Origin: JALZBN01 sp035525375
GTDB taxonomy: Bacteria > Actinomycetota > Acidimicrobiia > Acidimicrobiales > AC-14
DNA length: 64,000 nt
Reading direction: 5' to 3'
NCBI GenBank assembly: GCA_035525375.1
Contig: DATLEI010000027.1
Span: 1 to 64,000, forward strand
Shown: positions 53,035 through 61,177 of the stretch, one piece after another
Position numbering within the stretch: the stretch's first letter is position 1
How the letters are laid out: the number at the start of each line of letters is the position of its first letter
Notes under the pieces: generated by a model
What the model was told of the DNA's origin: nothing
The model's input: only the letters and a program-made list of their open reading frames with translations
The model's database searches: none
Made by a program: the position numbers and the translations under genes

Positions 53035-54248
53035 CCCCACCCGCAGGCCGGAGGATCGTCCTCGGGATCTGCGGGGGAATTGCTGCCTACAAGGTCGTCG
53101 AGGTGTGCCGCCAACTGGTCGACGGCGGGGCGCACGTCACACCGGTGATGACCCACGACGCCGCCCGCTTTGTTGGCGAAGCCACTTTCTCCGCCCTGGC
53201 ATCCGAAAGGGTGCAGTCGTCGTTGTGGTGCGAGCACGACCCCATTCCGCACACTGCTCTGGCGCGCCGGGCCGACGTCGTTGTGGTTGCGCCTGCGACG
53301 GCCAACTTCCTCGCCCGCTATGCGGCCGGAATTACCGACGACCTGCTGACCGCCACACTGCTCGCCACCCGCGCGCCGGTCATCGTTTGCCCGGCGATGC
53401 ACACCGAGATGTGGGAGCACCCGGCAGTGCAGGACAACGTCGCCACCCTGAGAGCCCGAGGCGTGCAGATCGTCGGCCCAGCGTCGGGTCATCTCGCCGG
53501 TGGCGATGAGGGCGCAGGTCGCCTCGTCGAACCGGACGCGATCCTCGCAGCCGTCGAGGCGACGCTCATGCCGCACGATCTGACCGGTCGCAAACTCCTT
53601 GTCACTGCCGGTGGCACCCGCGAGCCCATGGACGCGGTGCGCTTCATAGGCAACCGCTCTTCCGGAAAGCAGGGCTACGCCTTGGCGGCCGAGGCCGCGG
53701 CACGCGGCGCGAAGGTAACGCTCGTCACGACGGTCGACCGGCGCGTGGCTGCCCCTATCGACATCGTGCGGGTCCAGACCGCAGCCGAGATGGCCGACGC
53801 CGTCTCGGAGCGGAGCCAGCAAGCAGACGCAGTGATCATGGCCGCTGCCGTTGCCGATTTCCGACCTCAGTTCGCCGCATCGGGGAAGATGACGAAGGCT
53901 GACGGCCCGCCTGCGCTCGTGCTCGAGCCAACTGCCGACATCCTGGCCCAGCTCGGTCAGGAGAAGCGTCCGGGGCAGGTGCTAGTTGGGTTTGCGGCCG
54001 AGGCCGGCAGTGATGAACTCGCGAGCCGCGCCGAAGCCAAGCTGCGACAGAAGAATCTCGACATCATCGTCGCTAACGACGTCACCATGGCCGGTGCCGG
54101 TTTTGACACCGACACCAATCGCGCCATGATCATCCGTGCCGACGGCACCAACCAAGAAGTGCCCTTGGTCGACAAGCGGGAGCTGGCCAGGCGCGTCATC
54201 GACGCCGTCGCCAGTCAACTATCGGAGTCAGTCAGGAGGAAGTCATGA
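53031..54248 (+). CDS. coaBC: Bifunctional phosphopantothenoylcysteine decarboxylase / phosphopantothenate-cysteine ligase
   Basis: Two steps of coenzyme A synthesis in one 405-residue chain. The N-terminal CoaC flavoprotein half starts GRRIVLGICGGIAAYKVVE and includes PAMHTEMWEHPA; the CoaB half begins near residue 183 with VTAGGTREPMDAVRFIGN and NRSSGKQGYALA, with VGFAAEAG later. GTG 53031 overlaps rpoZ; the stop overlaps metK. Confidence 0.96.
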   Translation: MTPPAGRRIVLGICGGIAAYKVVEVCRQLVDGGAHVTPVMTHDAARFVGEATFSALASERVQSSLWCEHDPIPHTALARRADVVVVAPATANFLARYAAGITDDLLTATLLATRAPVIVCPAMHTEMWEHPAVQDNVATLRARGVQIVGPASGHLAGGDEGAGRLVEPDAILAAVEATLMPHDLTGRKLLVTAGGTREPMDAVRFIGNRSSGKQGYALAAEAAARGAKVTLVTTVDRRVAAPIDIVRVQTAAEMADAVSERSQQADAVIMAAAVADFRPQFAASGKMTKADGPPALVLEPTADILAQLGQEKRPGQVLVGFAAEAGSDELASRAEAKLRQKNLDIIVANDVTMAGAGFDTDTNRAMIIRADGTNQEVPLVDKRELARRVIDAVASQLSESVRRKS

Positions 54249-55441
54249 CGGATTGGACATTCACTTCGGAGTCGGTGACTGAGGGTCACCCCGACAAGAT
54301 GGCTGACCAGATCTCTGACGCTGTGCTCGACGCCATCCTGCAGGAGGACCCAGAAGGCCGGGTGGCGTGCGAGACCCTCCTGACGACCGGCCTCGTCGTT
54401 GTCGCCGGAGAAATCACGACGCGTGCCTATGTCGACATTCCCAAGATCGTGCGCAGCACCGTCTGCGATATCGGCTACGACCGTGAGTCGTACGGATTCG
54501 ACGGGAACACCTGCGGTGTCATCACCGCGATCGACGAGCAGTCGCCTGACATCGGTCAGGGCGTGAGCGCGGCCTATGAGGTTCGCACCGGGCGCACGGC
54601 CGACGACGAACTCGACAATCAGGGCGCTGGCGATCAGGGAATGATGTTCGGGTACGCGTGTGATGAGACCGCCGACCTGATGCCGCTACCGATCTGGCTG
54701 GCGCACCGGCTCGCCCAGCGGCTGGCCGAGGTACGGAAGGCGGGCGTGCTGCCCTACCTACGGCCCGACGGCAAGACCCAGGTCACCATCGAGTACCGCG
54801 ACGGCAAGCCGGTCAGGTTGAAGACCGTCCTCATCTCCAGCCAGCACCAGCCGGGGCTCGACATCGAAACGTTGCTCAAGCCCGACCTTCGTGAGCACGT
54901 CATCCACCCACTTCTGCCGCCGGAGCTGGCGAACGACGACTACGAGCTCCTGGCCAACCCGACCGGGAGCTTCGAACTCGGCGGGCCGCACGCAGATACG
55001 GGCCTCACCGGCCGAAAGATCATCGTCGACACCTACGGCGGCGCGGCGCGCCACGGTGGCGGAGCGTTCTCGGGCAAGGACCCGAGCAAGGTCGATCGCT
55101 CGGCTGCCTACGCGGCTCGTTGGGTTGCCAAGCACATCGTCGCTGCCGGCGCGGCGCGCCGCTGCGAGATCCAGGTCGCGTACGCAATCGGCGTGGCCCA
55201 TCCGGTGTCGGTCATGGTCGAGACATTCGGCACCGAGACGGTGGATCCCGCCCGCATCGAGGAGATGGTTCCTGAAGTGTTCGACCTGCGCCCTGCTGCC
55301 ATCATTCGTGATCTCGACCTGCGCAAGCCCATCTACCGTCGTACGGCCGCGTACGGCCACTTCGGCCGATCAGACAAGGAGTTCTCGTGGGAGCGTCTGA
55401 GCCGCCTCGACGACGTGAAACGGGCACTCGACCTGACGTAG
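54245..55441 (+). CDS. metK: S-adenosylmethionine synthetase
   Basis: Makes SAM from methionine and ATP. The 398-residue enzyme shows ESVTEGHPDKMADQISDAVLD, the loop GAGDQGMMFGYA and the phosphate-binding GGAFSGKDPSKVDRSAAY. AGGAGGA at 54234-54240 precedes ATG 54245, which also overlaps the coaBC stop. The priA start may lie 55 bases inside its 3' end. Confidence 0.97.
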   Translation: MTDWTFTSESVTEGHPDKMADQISDAVLDAILQEDPEGRVACETLLTTGLVVVAGEITTRAYVDIPKIVRSTVCDIGYDRESYGFDGNTCGVITAIDEQSPDIGQGVSAAYEVRTGRTADDELDNQGAGDQGMMFGYACDETADLMPLPIWLAHRLAQRLAEVRKAGVLPYLRPDGKTQVTIEYRDGKPVRLKTVLISSQHQPGLDIETLLKPDLREHVIHPLLPPELANDDYELLANPTGSFELGGPHADTGLTGRKIIVDTYGGAARHGGGAFSGKDPSKVDRSAAYAARWVAKHIVAAGAARRCEIQVAYAIGVAHPVSVMVETFGTETVDPARIEEMVPEVFDLRPAAIIRDLDLRKPIYRRTAAYGHFGRSDKEFSWERLSRLDDVKRALDLT

Positions 55442-57222
55442 GCCCCAGCGGCAAGCGCGAGCCAGCCGTCGATCTCCCCATTGCCCGAGTACTCCCCGAC
55501 GTCAACGCCTTGGCGCGACCTTTTGACTATCTGGTACCAGCGCGACTCGACGCACGGGTCGGCGTTGGCAGCATCGTGCGCATCCCCCTTCACGGTCGTC
55601 GAATCAGAGGATGGGTCGTCGACCGTGTTGCTCACCCCGAGACTGACCGACGCTTGCAGGCAGTCGCAGGGGTCACTGGATGCGGCCCATCCGCCGACGT
55701 CATCGAGCTGACTGAATGGGCCGCATGGCGCTGGGCCGGTCCCCAAGCATCCTTGTTGCGCACCGCATCGCCGATTCACGCCGTCCGTTACGTCGACCGG
55801 ATGGATTCGTCACCGGAGCCTCAACCGTCAGTGGGGACAGCGCACTCTGCCATCGCCCTCGATGCGCTCGAGGCACCGGTGACGACAGTGCGCCTACCGC
55901 CCGGCGACGATCCCTTCCTGTTGGTTCTTCACGCCGCGGTTCGAGGGGATGCCCTCGTACTCGCGCCGTCAGTGGGTGACGCTGCGTACCTGGCGGCCCG
56001 GCTCCGACATGCCGGGCATCGCGTCGCCCTACTTCCCGACGATTGGGCTATGGCGGCGGCAGGAGGCTGCGTCGCTGTTGGGCCCCGCCGCGCCGCGTGG
56101 GCGCCCCGTCCGCGTCTCGGGGCTGCCGTCGTGATCGATGAACATGACGAGGCGTATCAAGAGGAACGAACCCCGACGTGGAATGGCCGAGACGTCGTAG
56201 TGGAACGTGCCCGCCGCGCCCAGGCACCGTGCGTGCTCGTGTCGGCCTGTCCCTCTCTCGAGGCGCTCGCGACCACGCGGCTGCTCACGGTGTCTCGCGC
56301 CGACGAGCGCGTCGGCTGGCCGCTCATGGAGGTCATCGACCGTCGTCACGAGCCTCCGGGTACGGGTTTGTACTCCGAACGCCTCGTCGCACTCGCGCGA
56401 CAGGCGGATACCGATGAGCGGGTGGTGTGCGTCCTCAACCGCAAAGGCCGGGCCCGCCTACTTGCATGCGCCGCATGCTCCGAACTGGCTCGTTGCGAGA
56501 AGTGCGATGCGGCCGTCGAATCGTCGGCCAAGGACGACGCTGACAAGCTTGTCTGCCGGCGGTGCCTCACTGTGCGGCCCCTGGTTTGCCTTTCGTGCGG
56601 AGGCGGCCGGTTCCGGGTCCTCAGGGCGGGAGTCAGCCGGGCCCGCGAAGACCTCGAACGCCTGGTTGGCCGGCCCGTGGCCGAAGTCAGCGCCGACGTG
56701 GCGCCCGGTCCACCTCCGTCGGCGCCCGTGCTCGTGGGTACGGAGGCCGTGCTGCACCGGGTGAGTCACGCCCAGGTCGTCGCCTTTCTCGACTTCGACC
56801 AGGAGCTCCTTGCCCCCCGGTACCGGGCCTCGGAGCGGGCCTTCGGCTTGCTGGCGCGCGCCGCCCGCATCCTCGGAGGGCGTTCGGATAAGCGACGGCT
56901 CGTCGTCCAGACCCGGCTTCCGGATCATGAGGTGATCGATGCTGCGGTACACGCCGATCCGGCGCGCCTGACTGTCGTCGAGTCCGCCCGCCGGTCCGCG
57001 CTCGGTTTCCCTCCCGAGCGAGCGCTAGCGATCGTGTCCGGAGAAGGGGCTGGAGAGTTCACGTCCGCCTTGCGGTCGATTCCTGACATAGACATCGCCG
57101 GGCCTGCCGGCGGCCAGTGGATGGTTCGTGCGGCAGATCACCGACGGTTGTGCGACGCGCTGGCGGCGACGCCGCGCCCGAAGGCTCGCACGCGGGTCAC
57201 CGTCGACCCCCTGCGCTCGTGA
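55387..57222 (+). CDS. priA: PriA-like primosomal protein N', ATPase motifs degenerate
   Basis: A 611-residue actinobacterial PriA homologue. The N-terminal DNA-binding region (ARVLPDVNALARPFDYLVP) and the zinc-binding Cys cluster (ACAACSELARCEKC, then CRRC and CLSC) are kept. The Walker A GxxGxGKT expected after the N-terminal domain is missing (the region reads LPPGDDPFLLVLHA), and DEEH is replaced by IDEHDEAYQEE. Helicase activity is therefore doubtful, as known for actinobacterial homologues. GTG 55387 is the only conventional start and overlaps metK by 55 bases; no later start precedes the conserved region. Confidence 0.88.
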   Translation: MGASEPPRRRETGTRPDVGPSGKREPAVDLPIARVLPDVNALARPFDYLVPARLDARVGVGSIVRIPLHGRRIRGWVVDRVAHPETDRRLQAVAGVTGCGPSADVIELTEWAAWRWAGPQASLLRTASPIHAVRYVDRMDSSPEPQPSVGTAHSAIALDALEAPVTTVRLPPGDDPFLLVLHAAVRGDALVLAPSVGDAAYLAARLRHAGHRVALLPDDWAMAAAGGCVAVGPRRAAWAPRPRLGAAVVIDEHDEAYQEERTPTWNGRDVVVERARRAQAPCVLVSACPSLEALATTRLLTVSRADERVGWPLMEVIDRRHEPPGTGLYSERLVALARQADTDERVVCVLNRKGRARLLACAACSELARCEKCDAAVESSAKDDADKLVCRRCLTVRPLVCLSCGGGRFRVLRAGVSRAREDLERLVGRPVAEVSADVAPGPPPSAPVLVGTEAVLHRVSHAQVVAFLDFDQELLAPRYRASERAFGLLARAARILGGRSDKRRLVVQTRLPDHEVIDAAVHADPARLTVVESARRSALGFPPERALAIVSGEGAGEFTSALRSIPDIDIAGPAGGQWMVRAADHRRLCDALAATPRPKARTRVTVDPLRS

Positions 57223-57235
57223 GAGCATCAGCGCG

Positions 57236-57826
57236 ATGAAGCGATTGGTGGTCCTCCGCCACGGCGAGACCGAATGGTCGGCGTCCGGCCGTCACACAGG
57301 CCGCAAGGACATACCCCTTACGTTCGAGGGGGAACGTAAGGCTCGCCTATTGGGTCAGCGGCTTGTGCATTTCGGGATCGAGCCGGTTCGGGTGCTGTCC
57401 AGTCCTCGCCAGCGAGCGCTGAAGACTGCGCTGCTTGCCGGTCTCGATCAGCACCGAATCGAGGCCACCGAGCTGCTTGCCGAGCTCGATTACGGCGAAT
57501 ACGAGGGGAGGACGACAGAAGAGATCCGGAGCGAAACTCCGTCGTGGAACCTCTTCAAAGACGGGTGTCCCGGCGGGGAGACGCTGGAGGCGGCGGGTGA
57601 TCGAGCTGATGAGCTTCTCGCTGAGGTTGCTCCGGAGGACGGCGCCGGCGACGTCGCTCTGGTTGGGCACGGCCATTTCTCCCGCATCCTTGCCGCTCGC
57701 TATCTGGGCCTCGACGCGTCATCGGCGTCCGGTTTTGCGCTGGACACCGCCAGCCTGTCGATCCTGGGCCACGAGCACGAGTGGCGCGCCGTGCTTCTCT
57801 GGAACCACGGAGCCGGCATCCGGTAA
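57236..57826 (+). CDS. Histidine phosphatase superfamily protein (phosphoglycerate mutase-like)
   Basis: A 196-residue member of the RHGE superfamily: LVVLRHGETEW at the start, the second Arg in SSPRQRALKTA, the Glu in LDYGEYEGRT and the second His in VGHGHFSRIL. Substrates in this superfamily vary (phosphoglycerate, sugar phosphates, alpha-ribazole phosphate), and the sequence does not decide. ATG 57236 is chosen because it begins the conserved strand; the frame upstream lies within priA. A perfect 10-bp inverted repeat lies in the coding sequence at 57316-57341. Confidence 0.88.
   Translation: MKRLVVLRHGETEWSASGRHTGRKDIPLTFEGERKARLLGQRLVHFGIEPVRVLSSPRQRALKTALLAGLDQHRIEATELLAELDYGEYEGRTTEEIRSETPSWNLFKDGCPGGETLEAAGDRADELLAEVAPEDGAGDVALVGHGHFSRILAARYLGLDASSASGFALDTASLSILGHEHEWRAVLLWNHGAGIR
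57316..57341. repeat. Perfect intragenic inverted repeat
   Basis: CCTTACGTTC (57316-57325) and GAACGTAAGG (57332-57341) flank a 6-base loop. It encodes part of the segment PLTFEGERKA of the phosphatase. Confidence 0.6.
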
Positions 57827-57833
57827 CGCCCGG

Positions 57834-57839
57834 TACTCT
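57834..57839 (+). promoter_or_regulatory. -10 box of def
   Basis: TACTCT ends 6 bases before GTG 57846, with no Shine-Dalgarno sequence: leaderless def-fmt transcript predicted. Confidence 0.5.
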
Positions 57840-57845
57840 CGACCC

Positions 57846-58391
57846 GTGGCCCTGTTCGAGATCCGTACCTTCGGCGACCCGGTCCTGCGCCAGCGCGCGA
57901 CCGAGATTACGACGCTTGATGCGAGCCTCGCTCAGCTGGCGGCCGACATGATCGACACGATGTACGACGCGCCGGGCGTCGGTTTGGCAGCTCCCCAGGT
58001 TGGCGTTCAGCGGCGAATGTTCGTCTATGACATCAACGACGACAATGGCCCGCACACAGTCATCAACCCGGTATTGATGGGCCATGAGGGCGAGCAGACA
58101 TCGGAGGAAGGCTGCCTCTCTGTTCCGGGCCTGTCCTGGCCACTCACGCGCTATGAGAAGGTGCATCTCACCGGCGTCGACCTCGACGGCAAGGAGCTGT
58201 CGATCGATGCCGAAGGGCTGCTGGCGCGGTGTTTTCAGCACGAGGTCGATCACCTCGACGGGATGCTGCTGCTCGAACGACTCGACAGGAGAGATCGCAA
58301 AGGGGCCATGAAGGAGCTGCGCGGCCGCACCCTGGGATTCTCCGATCCGGCCGGAGATTCGCGAGCTCCGTCCGTCGGCCAGGGCACCTGA
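57846..58391 (+). CDS. def: Peptide deformylase
   Basis: Removes the formyl group from new proteins. All three motifs are present in the 181-residue product: GVGLAAPQ, EGCLSVPG (Cys metal ligand) and QHEVDHLDG (HExxH). GTG 57846 is chosen; the long upstream frame (to 57435) is antisense-like noise within the phosphatase gene. fmt follows 7 bases after the stop. Confidence 0.96.
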   Translation: MALFEIRTFGDPVLRQRATEITTLDASLAQLAADMIDTMYDAPGVGLAAPQVGVQRRMFVYDINDDNGPHTVINPVLMGHEGEQTSEEGCLSVPGLSWPLTRYEKVHLTGVDLDGKELSIDAEGLLARCFQHEVDHLDGMLLLERLDRRDRKGAMKELRGRTLGFSDPAGDSRAPSVGQGT

Positions 58392-58398
58392 GCCACGG

Positions 58399-59265
58399 GT
58401 GAAGCTGGCCTATCTCGGCTCCCCACAGGTGGCCGTCAATCCCCTGAAGGCGCTTGTCGCCGACGGTCACGAGGTCGCGCTCGTCGTGTCACAACCCGAC
58501 CGTAAGCGAGGCCGCGGTGGGAACCTACTGCCGAGCCCGGTCAAGGCCGCCGCACTCGAGCTGGGCCTTACCGTCAGCGATCGAGTCGACGACGTCATCG
58601 ATGTCGGTGCCGAGCTCGGCGTTGTCGTTGCCTTCGGCCGGCTCATCAAGCCTCATGTTCTGTCGGCGCTACCCATGGTCAACCTGCATTTCTCGCTCCT
58701 GCCGAGATGGCGCGGCGCGGCTCCCGTCGAGCGCGCCATCCTCGCCGGCGACACGACGACCGGCGTGTGTTTAATGGCGCTGGAAGAGGGACTCGACACC
58801 GGGCCGGTGTACGCGCGCGCAGAGACCCCAATCGACAGTGAGGACACGGCCGACCAACTGCGAAGCCGCCTCGAAGGCCTAGGTACGGCAATGCTCTTGC
58901 AGGCACTTCTCGAGGGGCTGCCGGAGCCCGAACCTCAAGTGGGGGAGCCCACGTACGCCGCGAAGCTTGCGCCGGGTGAACACGAGCTTGACTGGGGGCG
59001 TCCCGCCATCCATCTCCATCGGGTCATTCGCCTTGGCCGGGCGTGGACGACCTTCCGGGGGAAGCGGCTGAAGGTTCTGTTGGCCAGGCTCGTCGACGGG
59101 CCGGTCACGCTTGCCCCGGGCGCAATCGATCCCGTGACCTTGCAGGTGGGCGCCGGCGAGGGTGCTGTGGAGCTCGTGGAGGTGCAACCGGAAGGCAAGC
59201 CCGTGCAGGAGGCCTCTGCGTGGCGCAACGGTGCGCACTTGATCGCCGGTGATCGTCTGGGCTGA
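58399..59265 (+). CDS. fmt: Methionyl-tRNA formyltransferase
   Basis: Formylates initiator Met-tRNA with 10-formyl-THF. The 288-residue protein has the active-site set in NLHFSLLPRWRGAAPVERAI (the HxSLLP phrase), ALEEGLDTGPVY and a short C-terminal OB domain. It is slightly shorter than the usual 305-315 residues. GTG 58399. Together with def it provides the formylation cycle, which is of interest given the unusual start codons in this window. Confidence 0.95.
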   Translation: MKLAYLGSPQVAVNPLKALVADGHEVALVVSQPDRKRGRGGNLLPSPVKAAALELGLTVSDRVDDVIDVGAELGVVVAFGRLIKPHVLSALPMVNLHFSLLPRWRGAAPVERAILAGDTTTGVCLMALEEGLDTGPVYARAETPIDSEDTADQLRSRLEGLGTAMLLQALLEGLPEPEPQVGEPTYAAKLAPGEHELDWGRPAIHLHRVIRLGRAWTTFRGKRLKVLLARLVDGPVTLAPGAIDPVTLQVGAGEGAVELVEVQPEGKPVQEASAWRNGAHLIAGDRLG

Positions 59266-59376
59266 TGGCAGGGTACGGGCGTCGACTCGGGTAAGCTCTG
59301 CTCAATTCCGGATCGCCGCTTGGTGTGAACCCACAGGCTCGACGCGCACTCGGCTTATGCAGCATGAGAAGGCGTC

Positions 59377-59719
59377 ATGGTCGGAGAACCGCGACATACC
59401 CGCGGAGAAGTGCCGTCTGGGCTCGCCGAGAGCCTCGACCGCATAGCAAGCATCGTCCTCACTGACTCGAATCTCGACGGGATTCTCCAGTATCTCGGCT
59501 GCTGCCGGCGTGCAACAAGCGCAGCTCGAGGAGGCCCTGACAACGCGCGACGTGATCGGACAGGCAAAGGGCATCTTGATGGTGCGCCAGTCGTGCAGCG
59601 CTGACGAGGCCATCGACGTCCTTCGCCGGGCTTCGCAGCGCGCCAACCGCAAGCTACGGGATATCGCCCAAGATCTCGTGGACGCGACGACAAGCGTGGA
59701 GGAAGACGAAGAGCCCTAG
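59377..59719 (+). pseudogene. Collapsed GAF-ANTAR regulator: N-terminal helix and ANTAR domain in different frames
   Basis: Frame 1 from ATG 59377 reads SGLAESLDRIASIVLTDSN and then LDGILQYL, which looks like the helix that starts a GAF domain in GAF-ANTAR proteins. The reading then continues in frame 2 from about 59495 with an ANTAR domain (EALTTRDVIGQAKGILMV, then RASQRANRKLRDIAQDLV) ending at 59719. About 130 residues of GAF core are missing, so an internal deletion that shifted frame is the likely history. ANTAR domains bind RNA hairpins in antitermination. The ANTAR part can still be made from GTG 59510 as a 69-residue protein, so the locus may be a functional ANTAR-only gene instead. 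Confidence 0.55.
59510..59719 (+). CDS. ANTAR domain protein, short
   Basis: A 69-residue reading frame starting GTG 59510 and covering the three-helix ANTAR domain, with the conserved Ala and aromatic/hydrophobic pattern QAKGILMVRQSCSADEAI. It could be a stand-alone RNA-binding antiterminator or the surviving tail of the broken gene annotated over 59377-59719. No clear ribosome binding site precedes the GTG. Confidence 0.55.
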   Translation: MQQAQLEEALTTRDVIGQAKGILMVRQSCSADEAIDVLRRASQRANRKLRDIAQDLVDATTSVEEDEEP

Positions 59720-59748
59720 CGCGCGAGGTGCCCCGGGGTGCCCTGGCC

Positions 59749-59754
59749 TAGGTT
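59749..59754 (+). promoter_or_regulatory. -10 box of the monooxygenase gene
   Basis: TAGGTT ends 6 bases before ATT 59761, the codon at which family homology begins. Confidence 0.4.
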
Positions 59755-59760
59755 GGCCCC

Positions 59761-60753
59761 ATTCTTGCTCTCAGCGTCCTTGATCAGACACCGGTTCCCG
59801 AGGGCACGGATCCGGCTCAGGCCTTAGCGGACACGATCCGGCTCGCCCAGGCCGCCGACCGCTTGGGATACACCCGCTACTGGCTAGCTGAGCACCACAA
59901 CACCCGGTCGTTGGCCGGTACGACTCCCGAGGTCATGGTCGCTGCAGTTGCGAGCGCCACGTCGCGTATTCGGGTCGGATCGGGCGGGGTGCTGTTGCCG
60001 TACCGCAACCCGATGATGGTGGCCGAAGCGTTTCGGATGCTGCATTCACTCTTCCCGGGCCGCATCGACCTTGGTGTCGGTCGGGCGGCAGGAACGGACC
60101 CGGCGACCGAGGAGCTGCTACGCCGCGGACCGGTTGAACTGGGCGAAGAGTGGTTCCCGCAGCAGGTCGCGGACCTCGTTGGTTACGTTCACGACAACGA
60201 GACGATGCCTGCCGGTTCTGGCGCGCCTGCGGTCTGGCTGCTCGGATCGAGCAGCCAAAGCAGTGGCTGCGCCGCCTATCTCGGTCTGGCCTTTTCGTTT
60301 GCCCACTTCATCAGTCCCACCTACGGGCCTCAAATCGTGAATGCCTACCGGCGCGGCTTTCAACGTTCGGAGGTGCTTGATGAGCCTCGGGTGAGCGTCG
60401 CTGTGTCGGTGGTCTGCGCAGACACCGACGAAGAGGCCCGGCGCGTGGCCTCAACGGCTGATCTCTGGCGACTGGGTCCGGAGGGTGCGGAACGGGCCCC
60501 CATCGTGCCCAGTGCTGATGCTGCCGCTGTAGTCGCCACCCTCACTGACCTACAACGCGAACGGTTGGCTCAAGCGAAGTCGAAGGTCATTGTCGGTGCC
60601 CCCGACGTGGTCAGGGCGAAGATGACCACGCTCGCCGATGAGTTCGGGATCAATGAACTCATCGTGCTGACGGTGTGCCATGACCCGAGGGCGCGCCAAC
60701 GCTCCTACGAGCTCCTGGCAGAGGCCTTCAGTCTCAGCTCTGGGGCGCGCTGA
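59761..60753 (+). CDS. Luciferase-like flavin monooxygenase (MsnO8-type), probable ATT start
   Basis: An LLM-class flavin-dependent oxidoreductase with the TIM-barrel phrases LALSVLDQTPVPEG, RYWLAEHHNTRSLAGTTPEV and FPGRIDLGVGRAAGTD. The substrate is unknown. The only conventional start candidate kept by a simple frame search lies at 59863 and would drop the first beta strand and helix. In-frame sequence back to the stop at 59749 contains no ATG, GTG or TTG before the conserved LALSVLDQ. ATT 59761 is exactly where the family starts and lies 6 bases after a -10 box, giving 330 residues, the usual size. Family assignment is firm; the start is inference. Confidence 0.82.
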   Translation: MLALSVLDQTPVPEGTDPAQALADTIRLAQAADRLGYTRYWLAEHHNTRSLAGTTPEVMVAAVASATSRIRVGSGGVLLPYRNPMMVAEAFRMLHSLFPGRIDLGVGRAAGTDPATEELLRRGPVELGEEWFPQQVADLVGYVHDNETMPAGSGAPAVWLLGSSSQSSGCAAYLGLAFSFAHFISPTYGPQIVNAYRRGFQRSEVLDEPRVSVAVSVVCADTDEEARRVASTADLWRLGPEGAERAPIVPSADAAAVVATLTDLQRERLAQAKSKVIVGAPDVVRAKMTTLADEFGINELIVLTVCHDPRARQRSYELLAEAFSLSSGAR

Positions 60754-60770
60754 CTACCGCAGAGGTAGTC
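60752..60770. terminator. Hairpin between convergent genes, same element as at 2175
   Basis: GACTACC (60752-60758) and GGTAGTC (60764-60770) form a perfect 7-bp stem with a 5-base loop, beginning inside the monooxygenase stop codon. It sits in the gap before the convergent gene ending at 60798. The 15 bases 60754-60768 match the reverse complement of 2178-2192 at 14 positions. Confidence 0.6.
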
Positions 60771-60797
60771 CATCCGCCCGGTTCGTCGGAGGCGTGG

Positions 60798-61085
60798 TTA
60801 TGCGGTGCGGACGAGTTCTACGTCGTATTCCTCGTTGAGCTCGTACGACAGCTCTTCGATCAGCCGGCCGAGGAGCTGTAGTCGCTTCACATCCTTACGA
60901 AGCTGCGCGCCGCGGTTCACAAGGGGGCCGTTGTAGCCGTTAAGCGGCGCCGCCAGCGTGGCCGCTCGCCGGTGCAGCACTTCGGCTGCCATCGACGGGT
61001 CGCCACCCGCCTCCCACGTGACCTCGCTAGCCACCTTCGCCCCGAGAGTGATCTCGAGCAGGACCTCCAACTGTTCTGCGTTCAC
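60798..61085 (-). CDS. Hypothetical helical protein
   Basis: Not recognised. A 95-residue product beginning VNAEQLEVLLEITLGAKV, predicted mostly helical and acidic, with no signal peptide or membrane segment. GTG 61085 is chosen because GGGAGG lies 5 bases upstream; the longer frame (to 61196) runs into the divergent mogA start. It faces the monooxygenase gene and diverges from mogA. Confidence 0.6.
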   Translation of the reverse strand: MNAEQLEVLLEITLGAKVASEVTWEAGGDPSMAAEVLHRRAATLAAPLNGYNGPLVNRGAQLRKDVKRLQLLGRLIEELSYELNEEYDVELVRTA

Positions 61086-61164
61086 ACGCGCCTCCCAATC
61101 CCGGAACCGACTATCGCCTAGAAAGAGTCGGCACATCAACGACACAACTTGAGTGGCGTGGCCG

Positions 61165-61170
61165 TACGAT
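61165..61170 (+). promoter_or_regulatory. -10 box of mogA
   Basis: TACGAT ends 7 bases before ATG 61178, with no Shine-Dalgarno sequence: leaderless transcript predicted. Confidence 0.5.
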
Positions 61171-61177
61171 TCGCGGC

